Assembly: GCA_004535795.1 (NCBI GenBank) | Contig: SPIA01000001.1 | Span: 269,430 to 333,429 of the forward strand | From: Gammaproteobacteria bacterium LSUCC0057 | Lineage (GTDB): Bacteria > Pseudomonadota > Gammaproteobacteria > Pseudomonadales > Porticoccaceae | Direction of reading: 5' to 3' | DNA length: 64,000 nucleotides | In this document: positions 37,438 through 47,179 of the stretch, piece by piece | Layout: each line of letters starts with the position of its first letter | Position numbering within the stretch: position 1 is the stretch's first letter | The notes under the pieces: generated by a model | What the model saw: only the letters and a program-made list of their open reading frames with translations | What the model was told of the DNA's origin: nothing | The model's database searches: none | Translations under genes and position numbers: made by a program

Positions 37438-38952
37438 ATGGTTAACGGCAATCTCTATGCACACTTTCAGGCGGTCTTTCAGCGCCGCGGCGATGCCCCA
37501 GCACTGACCACCGCTGACGGCCAACAGCTCAGTTTTACTGAGCTCGACCAATTGGCCGGGCGTATGGCCAGCTGTCTGGCTGCACACGGTTTGGTCTGTG
37601 GCGATCGCGTTTCGGTGCAGGTGGAAAAATCGCTCTCGGCACTGGCGCTCTATCTCGGCTGTCTGCGCGGCGGGTTCGTCTTTCACCCGCTTAACACTGG
37701 TTATAAAGAGCAGGAGTTGGCTTACTTCTTAACCAATGCTGAGCCGTCGCTGATGGTCTGCGATAGCCGCGATCTCGCGCTGCTAGATCCGCTCTGTGCC
37801 GAGGCCGGGGTGACAACGCTGCTAACACTTAACAGCGATGGCAGTGGTACGCTGAGCGACCAGCTCGCCCAGGTGTCAGAGCCCCATCCGGTTGTTGCCC
37901 TGCCGGGCGATGCACTGGCCGCGCTGCTCTACTCGTCGGGGACTACCGGCCAGCCGAAAGGGATTATGCTCAGCCATGAAAACTTGCGCAGCAATGCCGC
38001 CTCATTGGTCGACTGCTGGGGCTTTAGCGAACAGGATGTGCTGTTGCACGCGCTGCCCATTTTCCACGTCCACGGTCTGTTTGTCGCACTTGGTTGCGTT
38101 TTCCTCAGTGGCGCTAGTATGCGCTGGCTGGCGGGCTTTAACTTGGCCGAGGTGATGACAGCGCTGCCGTCTGCTACGGTAATGATGGGGGTGCCCACCT
38201 ATTACACGCGGCTACTCGCAGAGCCGTCGTTTGGAGACGCGCATGTCGCTAATATGCGGCTGTTTATCTCCGGTTCGGCGCCACTGTTGGTAGAGACGTT
38301 CAACGACTTTGAACAGCGCACCGGCCACCGTATTCTCGAGCGCTACGGCATGACCGAAACCAACATGAATACCTCAAACCCCCTGCAAGGTGAGCGCCGA
38401 GCCGGCACCGTTGGCTTGCCGCTGCCGGGGGTAGAGGTGCGTATTACCGATGATAGCGACCAACCCCTGGCGGTCGGAGAGATCGGCAACCTGCAGGTGC
38501 GCGGCGAAAATGTCTTTCAGGGCTATTGGAAAATGCCGCAAAAAACCGCCGAAGATTTCACCGCCGACGGTTTCTTTAACACTGGCGACAAGGGCCAAAT
38601 TAGCGAAGACGGCTATGTTAGCATCGTCGGTCGCGCCAAAGATATGGTGATCAGCGGTGGGCTCAACATCTACCCGAAAGAGATCGAACTATTGGTCGAC
38701 GAGCTGCCCGGTGTCAGCGAATCGGCAGTGATCGGGGTAGCCCACGCCGACTTTGGCGAGGCGGTAGTCGCCGTTGTGGTCGGAGACGCTGAGGCGACCG
38801 ACGAAGCGACCATTATCGCTGCGCTAAAACAGCAGATATCGGCCTTCAAGGTGCCCAAACGGGTAGTCTTTGTCGACCAGCTGCCGCGCAACACGATGGG
38901 TAAAGTACAGAAGAATCTGCTCCGCGAGCAGTTCGCCAACCTGGTTAGCTGA
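37438..38952 (+). CDS. matB: Malonyl-CoA synthetase (acyl-CoA synthetase family)
   Basis: 504 residues. Activates imported malonate to malonyl-CoA with ATP. AMP-binding P-loop LLYSSGTTGQPKG, ERYGMTETNMNTS, GFFNTGDKG, GRAKDMVISGGLNIYPKEIE and C-terminal catalytic Lys in PRNTMGKVQKN, all as in MatB. CGGAG ribosome-binding site. Works with MadLM and the decarboxylase to turn external malonate into acetyl-CoA. Its stop overlaps the ATG of the downstream pseudogene. Confidence 0.92.
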   Translation: MVNGNLYAHFQAVFQRRGDAPALTTADGQQLSFTELDQLAGRMASCLAAHGLVCGDRVSVQVEKSLSALALYLGCLRGGFVFHPLNTGYKEQELAYFLTNAEPSLMVCDSRDLALLDPLCAEAGVTTLLTLNSDGSGTLSDQLAQVSEPHPVVALPGDALAALLYSSGTTGQPKGIMLSHENLRSNAASLVDCWGFSEQDVLLHALPIFHVHGLFVALGCVFLSGASMRWLAGFNLAEVMTALPSATVMMGVPTYYTRLLAEPSFGDAHVANMRLFISGSAPLLVETFNDFEQRTGHRILERYGMTETNMNTSNPLQGERRAGTVGLPLPGVEVRITDDSDQPLAVGEIGNLQVRGENVFQGYWKMPQKTAEDFTADGFFNTGDKGQISEDGYVSIVGRAKDMVISGGLNIYPKEIELLVDELPGVSESAVIGVAHADFGEAVVAVVVGDAEATDEATIIAALKQQISAFKVPKRVVFVDQLPRNTMGKVQKNLLREQFANLVS

Positions 38953-39463
38953 TGGTGGCAACGCCGCAACAGAGCACCTTCGCCGCAGTGCTGATCTCGG
39001 TAGCGGCGGTCAGCGGATTTTTGTTGCTGCCGCTACTGGTGGCGACTGTCGCTGAGCCATTTGCGCTGGGTGACAGAGCGGGGTCGATAGGCTCGCTGGT
39101 GATGGCAGGCTTTGCAGTAGCCGCGCTCGCCTCACTGGTTTGGCTCGGCCGTGCCAATTGGCGGCGGGCGGGGCGCTGGCTGTTGGCGGTGAAGGCGGCG
39201 ATCGCGGTGGGTGCAGTCGCTGGTGGCTCGGCCTGCGCGCTGGCCGCTACGGTATCGGCGGCTTGGCGCTGCCGCTGGCACTGTGTAGTGGTGTGGAGCT
39301 GTTAACGAGCGGCTGGTTGCCCTAGCAGAGCCTGCAGGTGCAGCCTGAGCCCGGCGCGCTGTTGAGCGGCCAGCTCGGCTATACAGCGGTGGTGCTGGTG
39401 GCACTGGCGGCGCTAGCTGGGAGTGTGCAGTTGTTCGCCGTCGCGCTCGGCCGGCGGCATTAG
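38952..39463 (+). pseudogene. Decayed membrane-protein gene (transporter-like)
   Basis: An ATG overlapping the matB stop opens a frame with hydrophobic helices, (SVAAVSGFLLLPLLVATVAEP, LVMAGFAVAALASLVWLG) that ends at 39305. From about 39235 the membrane-protein character continues in another frame (YGIGGLALPLALCSGVELL), is stopped by TAG at 39323, then continues (QLGYTAVVLVALAALAGSVQLFA) to 39463. So at least one frameshift and one stop, plus probably internal loss, as ~170 codons remain. It looks like a remnant of an MFS-type carrier that was once co-transcribed with matB. Confidence 0.65.
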
Positions 39464-39476
39464 CGGCGGCGAACAG

Positions 39477-40115
39477 TCAAGCAGCTGGCGCGTCTGGCTG
39501 CTGCTCGGGTGCGGCGGCTATAAAGGCTGGATGTTGGCCGCAGTTGGCATAGATGCGGTTGATGTTGGGGTATGCACCCATTGGCTGATCAAAGCGCAGG
39601 GCGTTGTATACCTGCGGTACCAGATAGCAATCGACTAATCCCGGCTGATCGCCAGCGGCGAACTCGGCGCTGCCGAGTTGACCGTCGATGGCGGCGAAGG
39701 TGGTGGCGATCCAGTGGTGGTACCAGCTGGTTTTAGCGGCTTGATCGACCCCCAGCTGGCCGGTCAGGTAGTTGAGTACGCGCAGGTTGTTGAGCGGATG
39801 GGTATCGCAGCCGATCGCCGCGGCCAGCGCGCGGGCGCGGGCGCGGGCGAGTGGTTGGCTGGGCAGCAGCGGCGGGGTCGGCCACTGCTCATCTAGGTAC
39901 TCCAGTATCGCTGGCGATTGGCTGATTATTTCGCCATCGGCCAGCTCCAGTGCCGGCAGCAAACCCTGCGGGTTGCGAGCCAAGTAAGCGGCGCTGCGCT
40001 GCTCGCCGGCGAGCAGATTGACAGCCGCGCTCTGGTAGGCGATCCCTTTTAGTTGCAGGGCAATGCGAACCCGGTAGGCGGCCGAAGAGCGGAAGTAACC
40101 GTGCAGTGTCAGCAT
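39477..40115 (-). CDS. maiA: Maleylacetoacetate isomerase (zeta-class GST)
   Basis: 212 residues. Glutathione-dependent cis-trans isomerisation of maleyl- to fumaryl-acetoacetate (or maleyl-/fumarylpyruvate). The zeta-GST active-site phrase SSAAYRVRIAL is at 10-20, with NPQGLLPAL and ISQSPAILEYLDE for glutathione binding. ATG with AGGAG upstream. Third gene of the minus-strand set VOC-fahA-maiA; 34 bp behind fahA. The C-terminus is Pro/Ala-rich and slightly variable. Confidence 0.92.
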   Translation of the reverse strand: MLTLHGYFRSSAAYRVRIALQLKGIAYQSAAVNLLAGEQRSAAYLARNPQGLLPALELADGEIISQSPAILEYLDEQWPTPPLLPSQPLARARARALAAAIGCDTHPLNNLRVLNYLTGQLGVDQAAKTSWYHHWIATTFAAIDGQLGSAEFAAGDQPGLVDCYLVPQVYNALRFDQPMGAYPNINRIYANCGQHPAFIAAAPEQQPDAPAA

Positions 40116-40149
40116 TGTGCAACTCCTATCGACAGTTTGAGCCGGTCGG

Positions 40150-41466
40150 TTAGTTTACAGGCGGTGCCGGCAGCACGGTGCTGCGCACCTCGCCAAAACC
40201 GATACGGCGCGCGCCGTCGACCTGGCAGTAACCGGTGAGCACCAGGGTGTCGCCATCTTCAATAAACAGGCGCTGCTCGCCGTTGGGAAGGGTGATGGGC
40301 TGTTTGCCACCGCGGGTCAGCTCTAGCAGCGAACCGGCCTCTGGGTGAGTGGGGCCCGATTGGGTGCCGCTGCCGAGCAGATCGCCGGGGCGCAGATTGC
40401 AGCCGTTGACGGTGTGGTGGGCGATCATCTGTGCCACTGTCCAGTAAGAGTGGCGGAAGTTAGAGCGGCTCAGTGTAGTGGCCGGCTCTCCGGCACTGGC
40501 CATCTTGGCGGTCTGCAGTTGTACCTCTAGCTCTACTGAGTAATTGCCGTGGGCGCTGTTGGCCGCCGAGCTCAAGTAGGGTAGTGGTTGTGGGTCGTCA
40601 CTGGCGCGGGTAAAGGGGACCCGAAATGGCGCCAGCGCCTCTTGGGTAACGATCCAAGGCGACACCGTTGAGGCAAAGTTTTTGGCAAGGAAGGGGCCGA
40701 GCGGCTGGTACTCCCAGGCCTGAATGTCGCGCGCCGACCAGTCGTTGAACAGACAGAGACCGAACACATGCTGCTCGGCGTCATCAATGCTGATTGGCTC
40801 ACCGAGGGTGTTACCGGTACCGATAAAGACACCCATCTCCAGTTCGTGGTCGAGCCGCTTACACGGCCCCAGCGTCGGCGCATCGGCATCGGCAGCTTTG
40901 GTCTGACCATTGGGGCGGCGGAAGGTTTGGCCGGATACATCGATACTGGACGAGCGACCGTGGTAGCCGATCGGCACCCACTTGTAGTTGGGCAGCAGCG
41001 GGTTGTCGGGGCGAAACAGCAGGCCCACCGCAGTGGCGTGATGAATTGAGCTGTAGAAGTCGGTGTAGTCGCCAATGGTGCAGGGCAGTGCATAGTCGAG
41101 CTCGGCTTGGGCAATGAGCAGGGGCGCTAGTGCGCTCTGCTCGGCAGCACTCTCGCGCAGTGCCCGTGACAGTGCCAAGCGCAGCGCCGACCAGAGCTCG
41201 GGGCCGGCAGCCATCAGTGCATTGAGGGTTGGCTGGGCGGCCAGTGCCGCAGCCTCGGCGGCGCGGCCCGCAAACAGTTGCGCCGCGGTCACTGCCGCCA
41301 TGTCGACGACTTGATCGCCAATCGCAACCCCACCTCGCCACGGCTCGCTGCTAGCGGTGCGGCGAATCACGGCGAACGGCAGGTTTTGAATGGGAAAGTC
41401 GCAGTTCTCTAAGTTGGCGCTAGCCACCCAGCTGCGCAGCGCCGGGTCGTGAGTCTCGTTGAGCAT
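40150..41466 (-). CDS. fahA: Fumarylacetoacetase
   Basis: 438 residues, full-length FAH type with N-terminal SH3-like domain and catalytic FAH domain: DFYSSIHHATAVG, PIGYHGRSSSIDVSG, CKRLDHELEMGVFIG, LFNDWSARDIQAWEYQPLGPF, GDLLGSGTQSG. Hydrolyses fumarylacetoacetate to fumarate and acetoacetate, the last step of homogentisate breakdown. ATG with AAGGA upstream. Between the VOC protein and maiA. No hmgA (homogentisate dioxygenase) is in the window. Confidence 0.95.
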   Translation of the reverse strand: MLNETHDPALRSWVASANLENCDFPIQNLPFAVIRRTASSEPWRGGVAIGDQVVDMAAVTAAQLFAGRAAEAAALAAQPTLNALMAAGPELWSALRLALSRALRESAAEQSALAPLLIAQAELDYALPCTIGDYTDFYSSIHHATAVGLLFRPDNPLLPNYKWVPIGYHGRSSSIDVSGQTFRRPNGQTKAADADAPTLGPCKRLDHELEMGVFIGTGNTLGEPISIDDAEQHVFGLCLFNDWSARDIQAWEYQPLGPFLAKNFASTVSPWIVTQEALAPFRVPFTRASDDPQPLPYLSSAANSAHGNYSVELEVQLQTAKMASAGEPATTLSRSNFRHSYWTVAQMIAHHTVNGCNLRPGDLLGSGTQSGPTHPEAGSLLELTRGGKQPITLPNGEQRLFIEDGDTLVLTGYCQVDGARRIGFGEVRSTVLPAPPVN

Positions 41467-41492
41467 GGTGGGGTCCTTGATCGGTGCGGTAT

Positions 41493-42026
41493 TTAGCTAA
41501 ATTCGCGTTGGTGTAGCCAGGCGGCGTGGCGCGGTGCTTTTTTGGTGCGACTCCACTCTTCTAGCATCGCCGGCGCCACCTCGTGGAGGCGCTGCATATC
41601 TTCGGCGCTGGCTGTGTTGGTGGCAAGTTCTAAACGGTGGCCGTTGGGGTCGTGAAAGTAGATCGACTTAAAGATGGCGTGGTCGGTCGGGCCCAGCACT
41701 TCTATACCGGCCTCTTCTAGTGACGCCTTAGCGGCGAGCAGCTCGTCCATAGTCTCAAGCTCCATGGCGATATGCTGAACCCACTCTGGAGTGTTGCGGT
41801 CGCGATCCATCTGCGGTGAATTGGGCAGCTCAAAAAAAGCCAGCACATTGCCCATGCCAGCGTCGAGGAAGATGTGCATATAGGGATCGGGGGCTTTGGT
41901 CGAGGGCACCCGGTCTTCGGCGATCGCCAAGACAAAGTCCATACCCAGATGGCGCTGGTAAAACTCCACCGTCTGTTTGGCATCGTTACAGCGGTAGGCG
42001 ACATGGTGCAGGCGTTTAATGTTCAT
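41493..42026 (-). CDS. VOC-superfamily metalloprotein, possible ring-cleavage dioxygenase
   Basis: 177 residues, a single pair of beta-alpha-beta-beta-beta repeats. Metal ligands of the extradiol dioxygenase/glyoxalase type can be placed: His-8 (LHHVAY), His-85 (VQHIAMEL) and Glu-133 (HRLELAT), giving a 2-His-1-carboxylate site. First gene of the operon with fahA (26 bp gap) and maiA, so an extradiol-type dioxygenase that forms their substrate is the attractive reading; a glyoxalase-like detoxifying enzyme remains possible. Confidence 0.8.
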   Translation of the reverse strand: MNIKRLHHVAYRCNDAKQTVEFYQRHLGMDFVLAIAEDRVPSTKAPDPYMHIFLDAGMGNVLAFFELPNSPQMDRDRNTPEWVQHIAMELETMDELLAAKASLEEAGIEVLGPTDHAIFKSIYFHDPNGHRLELATNTASAEDMQRLHEVAPAMLEEWSRTKKAPRHAAWLHQREFS

Positions 42027-42133
42027 GCAGGGGCTCTCCCTCGGCGCTCAATAAATGTGCTAAATAGCAATATAACACGCCACCCAGCGGGTATTGATGC
42101 CGCTCAGTAAAAGCTGTTTTTCGGCGCTTGCGC

Positions 42134-44209
42134 TCAGGCAAATAGCGATTTTAGCGCATCGAGCGACTGCTCTGCAGTCTCGCGCTGGCGCTCGGGGCTG
42201 GACTCAACATGGTTGCCAATAATGGTCAGATCGCCTTGCGGCAGCTCGGCGATAAACCGGCTCGGCTCGGGTTTGACGGTTTCGCCAAACTGGGTGCGCG
42301 ACTTGGCGCAGGTCATCGACAGGGTGCGCTGAGCGCGGGTGATGCCGACGTAGGCGAGGCGGCGCTCCTCCTCAATACTATCTTGCTCGATGCTGCTGCG
42401 GTGCGGCAGGATCTCCTCTTCCATGCCGATTAAAAAGACATGGGGAAACTCCAGCCCTTTGGCGGCGTGCAGGGTGAGTAGCTGCACCTTGTCGTCTTGG
42501 GCATCTTCTTCTTGGCGGTCGAGCATGTCGCGCAACACCAGTTTTGCCACGGCTTTTTCGAGTTTGCTGTCGCCGTCTTGTAGATCTTCGCTGATCTCTT
42601 CGCCAAACAGCTCATCGCTGTCGCCCTCGATCACCTGTTGCAGCTGGCTGAGCAGCAAGTTGACGTTCTCCCAGCGCTTCTCTGCCACTTTGCTGCTGCT
42701 GGCGTTCTGGTGAAGCCAGCCGAGGTAGTCGATATCTTCCAAAAGCTCGCGCACCGCCGCCATCGGCTGCGGGCCAAACGCGGCGCGGCGAGCGCTGTCG
42801 AGCCACGCTTTAAAGCTGGTCAGTCGCGCCAGATTGGCGGCCGGCAGCTGTGCGGCGAGGCCGAGCTCGTCGATCGCCGGGTAGAGGCCAATCTCGCGCT
42901 GGTTGGCGTATTCGCCAAGCTTCTCCAGCGTGGTGGGGCCGATCTGGCGGCGCGGGGTGTTGATGATGCGCAGCAGGGCGTTGTCGTCACTGCTGTTGGT
43001 TAGCAGCCGCAGATAGGCCATGACGTCTTTGATCTCGGTCTTGGCAAAAAACGACTGGCCGCCGGTGATCTGGTAGGGGATGTGCTGCTGCTGGAGTTTT
43101 AACTCGAGCAGCCGCGCCTGGTAGTTGCCGCGGTAGAGCACGGCAAAGTCGCGGTAGTGGCAGCGCCGTTTGAGGCGCATGTCGATAATTTCGTTGACCA
43201 CCCGCTCGCACTCGGCGTCTTCGTTATCGGTGTAGATCAGCCGCAGCGGGTCGCCGGGGCCGAGCTCGCTCCACAGCGACTTTTTAAACAGGTGGGGGTT
43301 GTTGTCGATGAGGGTGTTGGCGGCGCGCAAAATGCGTCCGGTGGAGCGGTAGTTCTGCTCGAGTTTGATCACTTGCAGTGCCGGGAAGTCGCTCTGCAGC
43401 TGCTCGAGATTCTCGGGCCGGGCGCCGCGCCAGGCGTAGATCGACTGATCGTCGTCGCCGACCACGGTGAGCGCCTGACGCTCGCTGACCAGCAGCTTGA
43501 CCAGCTCGTATTGCGCCAAGTTGGTGTCTTGATACTCGTCGACCAATAGGTAGCGAATGCGTTTGCGCCAGCGCGCCAACGCCGCGCTGTCGTTGCGCAG
43601 CAGCAGTGCCGGCGCGGTGATCAAGTCGTCAAAATCGACGGCGTTGTAGCAGCGCAGCGAGTGTTGGTAGCGCTGGTAGAGCGAGGCGATATGCTGTTCG
43701 CCGACACTGGAGGCCGTGGAGAGCGCCGCCGCCGGCTCGGTGAGGTTATTCTTCCAGTTGGATATGGTGTTCTGCACGGTGTCGAGCAGCTCCTCTTCGA
43801 GCTGGCTGTGGCGAATCATCAACTCTTTGAGAATTTTGCGGCAGTCCTCCTGGTCGAGAATAGAAAAGCCGGGTTTGTAGCCGAGGGTTTTCAGCTCGCG
43901 GCGAATAATATTTAGCCCCAAGGTGTGAAAGGTGGAGACAATCAGACCTTTGGCCTGGGCGCCAGAGACCAGCTTAGCGACTCGCTCTTTCATCTCGCGG
44001 GCCGCTTTGTTGGTAAAGGTTACGGCGGCGATATTGCGCGCGGGGATATCGCACTGCTCAATGAGGTAGGCGATTTTGCGCGTGATGACGCTGGTTTTGC
44101 CGCTGCCGGCACCGGCCAGCACTAGCAGCGGCCCGTCGATATAACGGACCGCTTGGCGCTGCTGGGGGTTGAGGGTGGCGCGTGACGACGGTACCGGACT
44201 CTCTGCCAC
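42134..44209 (-). CDS. rep: ATP-dependent DNA helicase Rep (UvrD/PcrA type)
   Basis: 691 residues. 3'-5' superfamily 1 helicase that helps the replication fork pass bound proteins. Motifs: LNPQQRQAVRYIDGPLLVLAGAGSGKT (Q motif and Walker A, in pieces), VDEYQDTN (II), GDDDQSIYAWRGA (III), LEQNYRST (IV), LLTLHAAKGLEFPHVFL (V) and YVGITRAQ (VI). GTG start (GTGGCAGAG). Just downstream of valS on the same strand. Confidence 0.93.
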   Translation of the reverse strand: MAESPVPSSRATLNPQQRQAVRYIDGPLLVLAGAGSGKTSVITRKIAYLIEQCDIPARNIAAVTFTNKAAREMKERVAKLVSGAQAKGLIVSTFHTLGLNIIRRELKTLGYKPGFSILDQEDCRKILKELMIRHSQLEEELLDTVQNTISNWKNNLTEPAAALSTASSVGEQHIASLYQRYQHSLRCYNAVDFDDLITAPALLLRNDSAALARWRKRIRYLLVDEYQDTNLAQYELVKLLVSERQALTVVGDDDQSIYAWRGARPENLEQLQSDFPALQVIKLEQNYRSTGRILRAANTLIDNNPHLFKKSLWSELGPGDPLRLIYTDNEDAECERVVNEIIDMRLKRRCHYRDFAVLYRGNYQARLLELKLQQQHIPYQITGGQSFFAKTEIKDVMAYLRLLTNSSDDNALLRIINTPRRQIGPTTLEKLGEYANQREIGLYPAIDELGLAAQLPAANLARLTSFKAWLDSARRAAFGPQPMAAVRELLEDIDYLGWLHQNASSSKVAEKRWENVNLLLSQLQQVIEGDSDELFGEEISEDLQDGDSKLEKAVAKLVLRDMLDRQEEDAQDDKVQLLTLHAAKGLEFPHVFLIGMEEEILPHRSSIEQDSIEEERRLAYVGITRAQRTLSMTCAKSRTQFGETVKPEPSRFIAELPQGDLTIIGNHVESSPERQRETAEQSLDALKSLFA

Positions 44210-44215
44210 CGCGAC

Positions 44216-47086
44216 TCAACCCAGCTCGGCGATGCGGCTGCGCTGCGCTTGATAGTGCGCTAGCGAGGCCTGGTAGTCGGCCAGTTTGGCACGCTCTTTG
44301 GCCACCACCTCGGCGGGGGCGTTGTCGACAAACTTTGCGTTGCTCAATTTGCCGGCCAGCTGTTGGGCCTGCTTGTCGAGTTTTTCTATTTCGCGGTCGA
44401 GTCGCGCCAGCTCGGCGCCGACATCGATCAGCCCAGCCATCGGCACCAGTATCTGCAGCTCGCCGGCCAGCGCGGTGGCGCACAACGGCGCATCGGCTTC
44501 TCTGTCGAGCCAGCTGATCGACTCGAGATTGGCCAACTTGCACAAAAACTGGCGGTTCTCTTGCAGCCGCTGCTGGTCGCTGGCCGAGCCGTTGAGCAAT
44601 AGCAACTGTAGGTGTTTGCCGGGCGAGATGTTCATTTCGCCGCGAATGGTGCGTACTCCGAGCACAACATTTTGCACCCACTGAATATCGGCTTCGGCGG
44701 CGCTGTCGATCAGCTGCTGATCGGCGCTGGGGTAGGGCTGTAGCATGATGGTATCGCCCTGCTTGCCGGCCAGTGGGGCAATACTCTGCCAGATCTCTTC
44801 GGTGATGAACGGCATCAATGGATGGGCCAGGCGCAGCAGCGCCTCGAGCACCCGCACCAAGGTGCGGCGGGTGCCCAGCTGCAGCTCAGCGGAGCTGTGG
44901 TCGTCCCACAGAACCGGTTTGGACAGCTCCAGATACCAGTCGCAGTACTCGTTCCAAGTGAACTCGTAGAGCGCTTGCGCGGCGAGGTCAAAGCGGTAGC
45001 TGTCGAGCGCCCGCACCACCTCTTGTTCGGTGCGCTGCAGCCGCGAGATGATCCAACGGTCGGCCAAACTGAGTTGGTAGGCGTTGCTGTCGTCTTGGCT
45101 GCAGGGGTGCTCGGCGGTGTTCATCAGCACATAGCGGGCGGCGTTCCAAATTTTATTGCAGAAGTTGCGATAGCCTTCGAGCCGCTTCATATCCCAGTTG
45201 ATGTCGCGCCCGGTGGAGGTCAACGCACACAGGGTAAAGCGCACAGCATCGGCGCCGTGGGCCTCAATGCCGTTGGGGAACTGCTTCTCGGTGCGCTGGC
45301 GAATTTTTTCCGCCTGCTGCGGTTGCATCATGTTGCCGGTGCGCTTTTCGAGCAGCGGCGCCAGCTCAATGCCGTCGATCATATCCAGCGGGTCAATCAC
45401 ATTGCCCTTGGATTTGGACATCTTCTGCCCTTGTTCGTCGCGGATCAGGCCGTGCACATAGACCTTTTTGAACGGCACCTGCGGTTGGCCGTTGTCATCT
45501 TTAATAAAGTGCATGGTCATCATCGCCATGCGCGCCACCCAGAAAAAGATAATGTCAAAGCCGGTGACTAGCACATCGGTGGGGTGGAAGGTCGCCAACC
45601 GCGGAGTCTGCTCGGGCCAGCCCTGGGTAGCGAAGGTCCACAGCGCCGAGGAGAACCAGGTGTCGAGCACATCGTTGTCTTGGCTGAGCGGGCGGTCGCC
45701 GAGTTGGTGGCGGGCGCGCACCTCCTCCTCGCTGCGGCCGACATAAACTGCGCCGCTGTCGTCGTACCAGGCCGGAATGCGATGGCCCCACCAGAGTTGG
45801 CGCGAGATACACCAGTCTTGAATGTCGCGCATCCAGGCGAAGTACATGTTCTCGTACTGCTTGGGGACAAACTCAATCTGGCCGCTCTCGACCGCGGCGA
45901 TGGCCGGTTTAGCCAGTGTTTTGGCGTCGACATACCACTGGTTGGTGAGCATCGGCTCGATCACTACACCGCCGCGGTCGCCGTAGGGGATAGTCATCTG
46001 GTTCTCTTCGATAGCCACCAGTAGCCCGAGTGCCTCGATCTCTGCGACGATCTCGCGGCGCGCCGCAAAGCGCTCCAGGCCGCGGTAGTGCTCTGGCAGC
46101 GTGGCGTCGAGTTGGCGGTTTTCGCTGCCATCGCTGTTGAGGCACTCAGCTTGCTGGCGGATGTCGCCATTGAAGGTGAGGATGTTGATCATCGGCAGCT
46201 GGTGGCGCTGGCCGACCTCGTAGTCGTTAAAGTCGTGGGCTGGGGTAATCTTTACGCAGCCGGTGCCCTTCTCCATGTTGGCGTGTTGATCGGCGACAAT
46301 GGGAATGCGCCGGCCGACCAGCGGCAGCTCAACAAATTTGCCGATGAGGCTCTGGTAGCGCGGATCGTCGGGGTTGACGGCCACGCCGGTATCGCCGAGC
46401 AACGTCTCCGGGCGGGTGGTGGCGACGACGATATAGGTATCACCAGCGGCGGTGGTGGCACCATCGGCCAGCGGGTAGCGGATATGCCACATTTTGCCTT
46501 TCACTTCGCGGTTCTCTACCTCAAGATCAGAGATCGCGGTGTGCAGTTTGGGGTCCCAGTTAACTAGCCGTTTGCCGCGGTAGATCAGCCCGTCCTCATA
46601 GAGCTTTACAAACACCTCTTGGACCGCCTTGTAGAAGCCGTCATCCATGGTGAAGCGCTCGCTCTGCCAGTCGACCGAGTTGCCGAGGCGGCGCATCTGT
46701 CGGGTGATAGTGCCACCCGACTGCTCTTTCCACTGCCAAATTTTGTCGACAAAGTTCTCGCGGCCTAACTGCTCACGGCTCGGTTCGCCGTCGGCGGCCA
46801 GTTTGCGTTCAACCACCATCTGCGTGGCGATACCGGCGTGGTCGGTGCCGACCTGCCAGAGGGTGTTTTTGCCCTGCATGCGCTGATAGCGGGTCAGCGC
46901 GTCCATAATACTGTGTTGCAGGGCGTGGCCCATGTGCAAGCTACCGGTGACGTTGGGCGGCGGAATGACAATCGAGAATGCTTGGTTGGGGTCGCCACTC
47001 TCCTGTGCCGGGGCAAAATAGCCGCGCTGCTCCCAGTGCTGATACCATTTTTGCTCTATCTGCTCGGGTTGGAAGGTTTTATCCAT
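44216..47086 (-). CDS. valS: Valyl-tRNA synthetase
   Basis: 956 residues from ATG 47086 ([15 protein letters not shown]), which matches usual ValS starts; a TTG 18 bp earlier is the alternative. Class I signatures: [14 protein letters not shown] (HIGH) and KMSKSKGN (KMSKS). Editing (CP1) domain and C-terminal coiled coil ([22 protein letters not shown]) present. The order pepA-holC-unknown-valS matches Pseudomonas-type genomes. Confidence 0.97.
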   Translation of the reverse strand: MDKTFQPEQIEQKWYQHWEQRGYFAPAQESGDPNQAFSIVIPPPNVTGSLHMGHALQHSIMDALTRYQRMQGKNTLWQVGTDHAGIATQMVVERKLAADGEPSREQLGRENFVDKIWQWKEQSGGTITRQMRRLGNSVDWQSERFTMDDGFYKAVQEVFVKLYEDGLIYRGKRLVNWDPKLHTAISDLEVENREVKGKMWHIRYPLADGATTAAGDTYIVVATTRPETLLGDTGVAVNPDDPRYQSLIGKFVELPLVGRRIPIVADQHANMEKGTGCVKITPAHDFNDYEVGQRHQLPMINILTFNGDIRQQAECLNSDGSENRQLDATLPEHYRGLERFAARREIVAEIEALGLLVAIEENQMTIPYGDRGGVVIEPMLTNQWYVDAKTLAKPAIAAVESGQIEFVPKQYENMYFAWMRDIQDWCISRQLWWGHRIPAWYDDSGAVYVGRSEEEVRARHQLGDRPLSQDNDVLDTWFSSALWTFATQGWPEQTPRLATFHPTDVLVTGFDIIFFWVARMAMMTMHFIKDDNGQPQVPFKKVYVHGLIRDEQGQKMSKSKGNVIDPLDMIDGIELAPLLEKRTGNMMQPQQAEKIRQRTEKQFPNGIEAHGADAVRFTLCALTSTGRDINWDMKRLEGYRNFCNKIWNAARYVLMNTAEHPCSQDDSNAYQLSLADRWIISRLQRTEQEVVRALDSYRFDLAAQALYEFTWNEYCDWYLELSKPVLWDDHSSAELQLGTRRTLVRVLEALLRLAHPLMPFITEEIWQSIAPLAGKQGDTIMLQPYPSADQQLIDSAAEADIQWVQNVVLGVRTIRGEMNISPGKHLQLLLLNGSASDQQRLQENRQFLCKLANLESISWLDREADAPLCATALAGELQILVPMAGLIDVGAELARLDREIEKLDKQAQQLAGKLSNAKFVDNAPAEVVAKERAKLADYQASLAHYQAQRSRIAELG

Positions 47087-47179
47087 GGGTGTTGAATCCT
47101 GCAATCTGGGCTGTGGGTGTGGCGGCCGTCGATTATAGAGCGTGGGCAGCGGGGCGGCCAGCAGCGAATTGTGCGGCGC

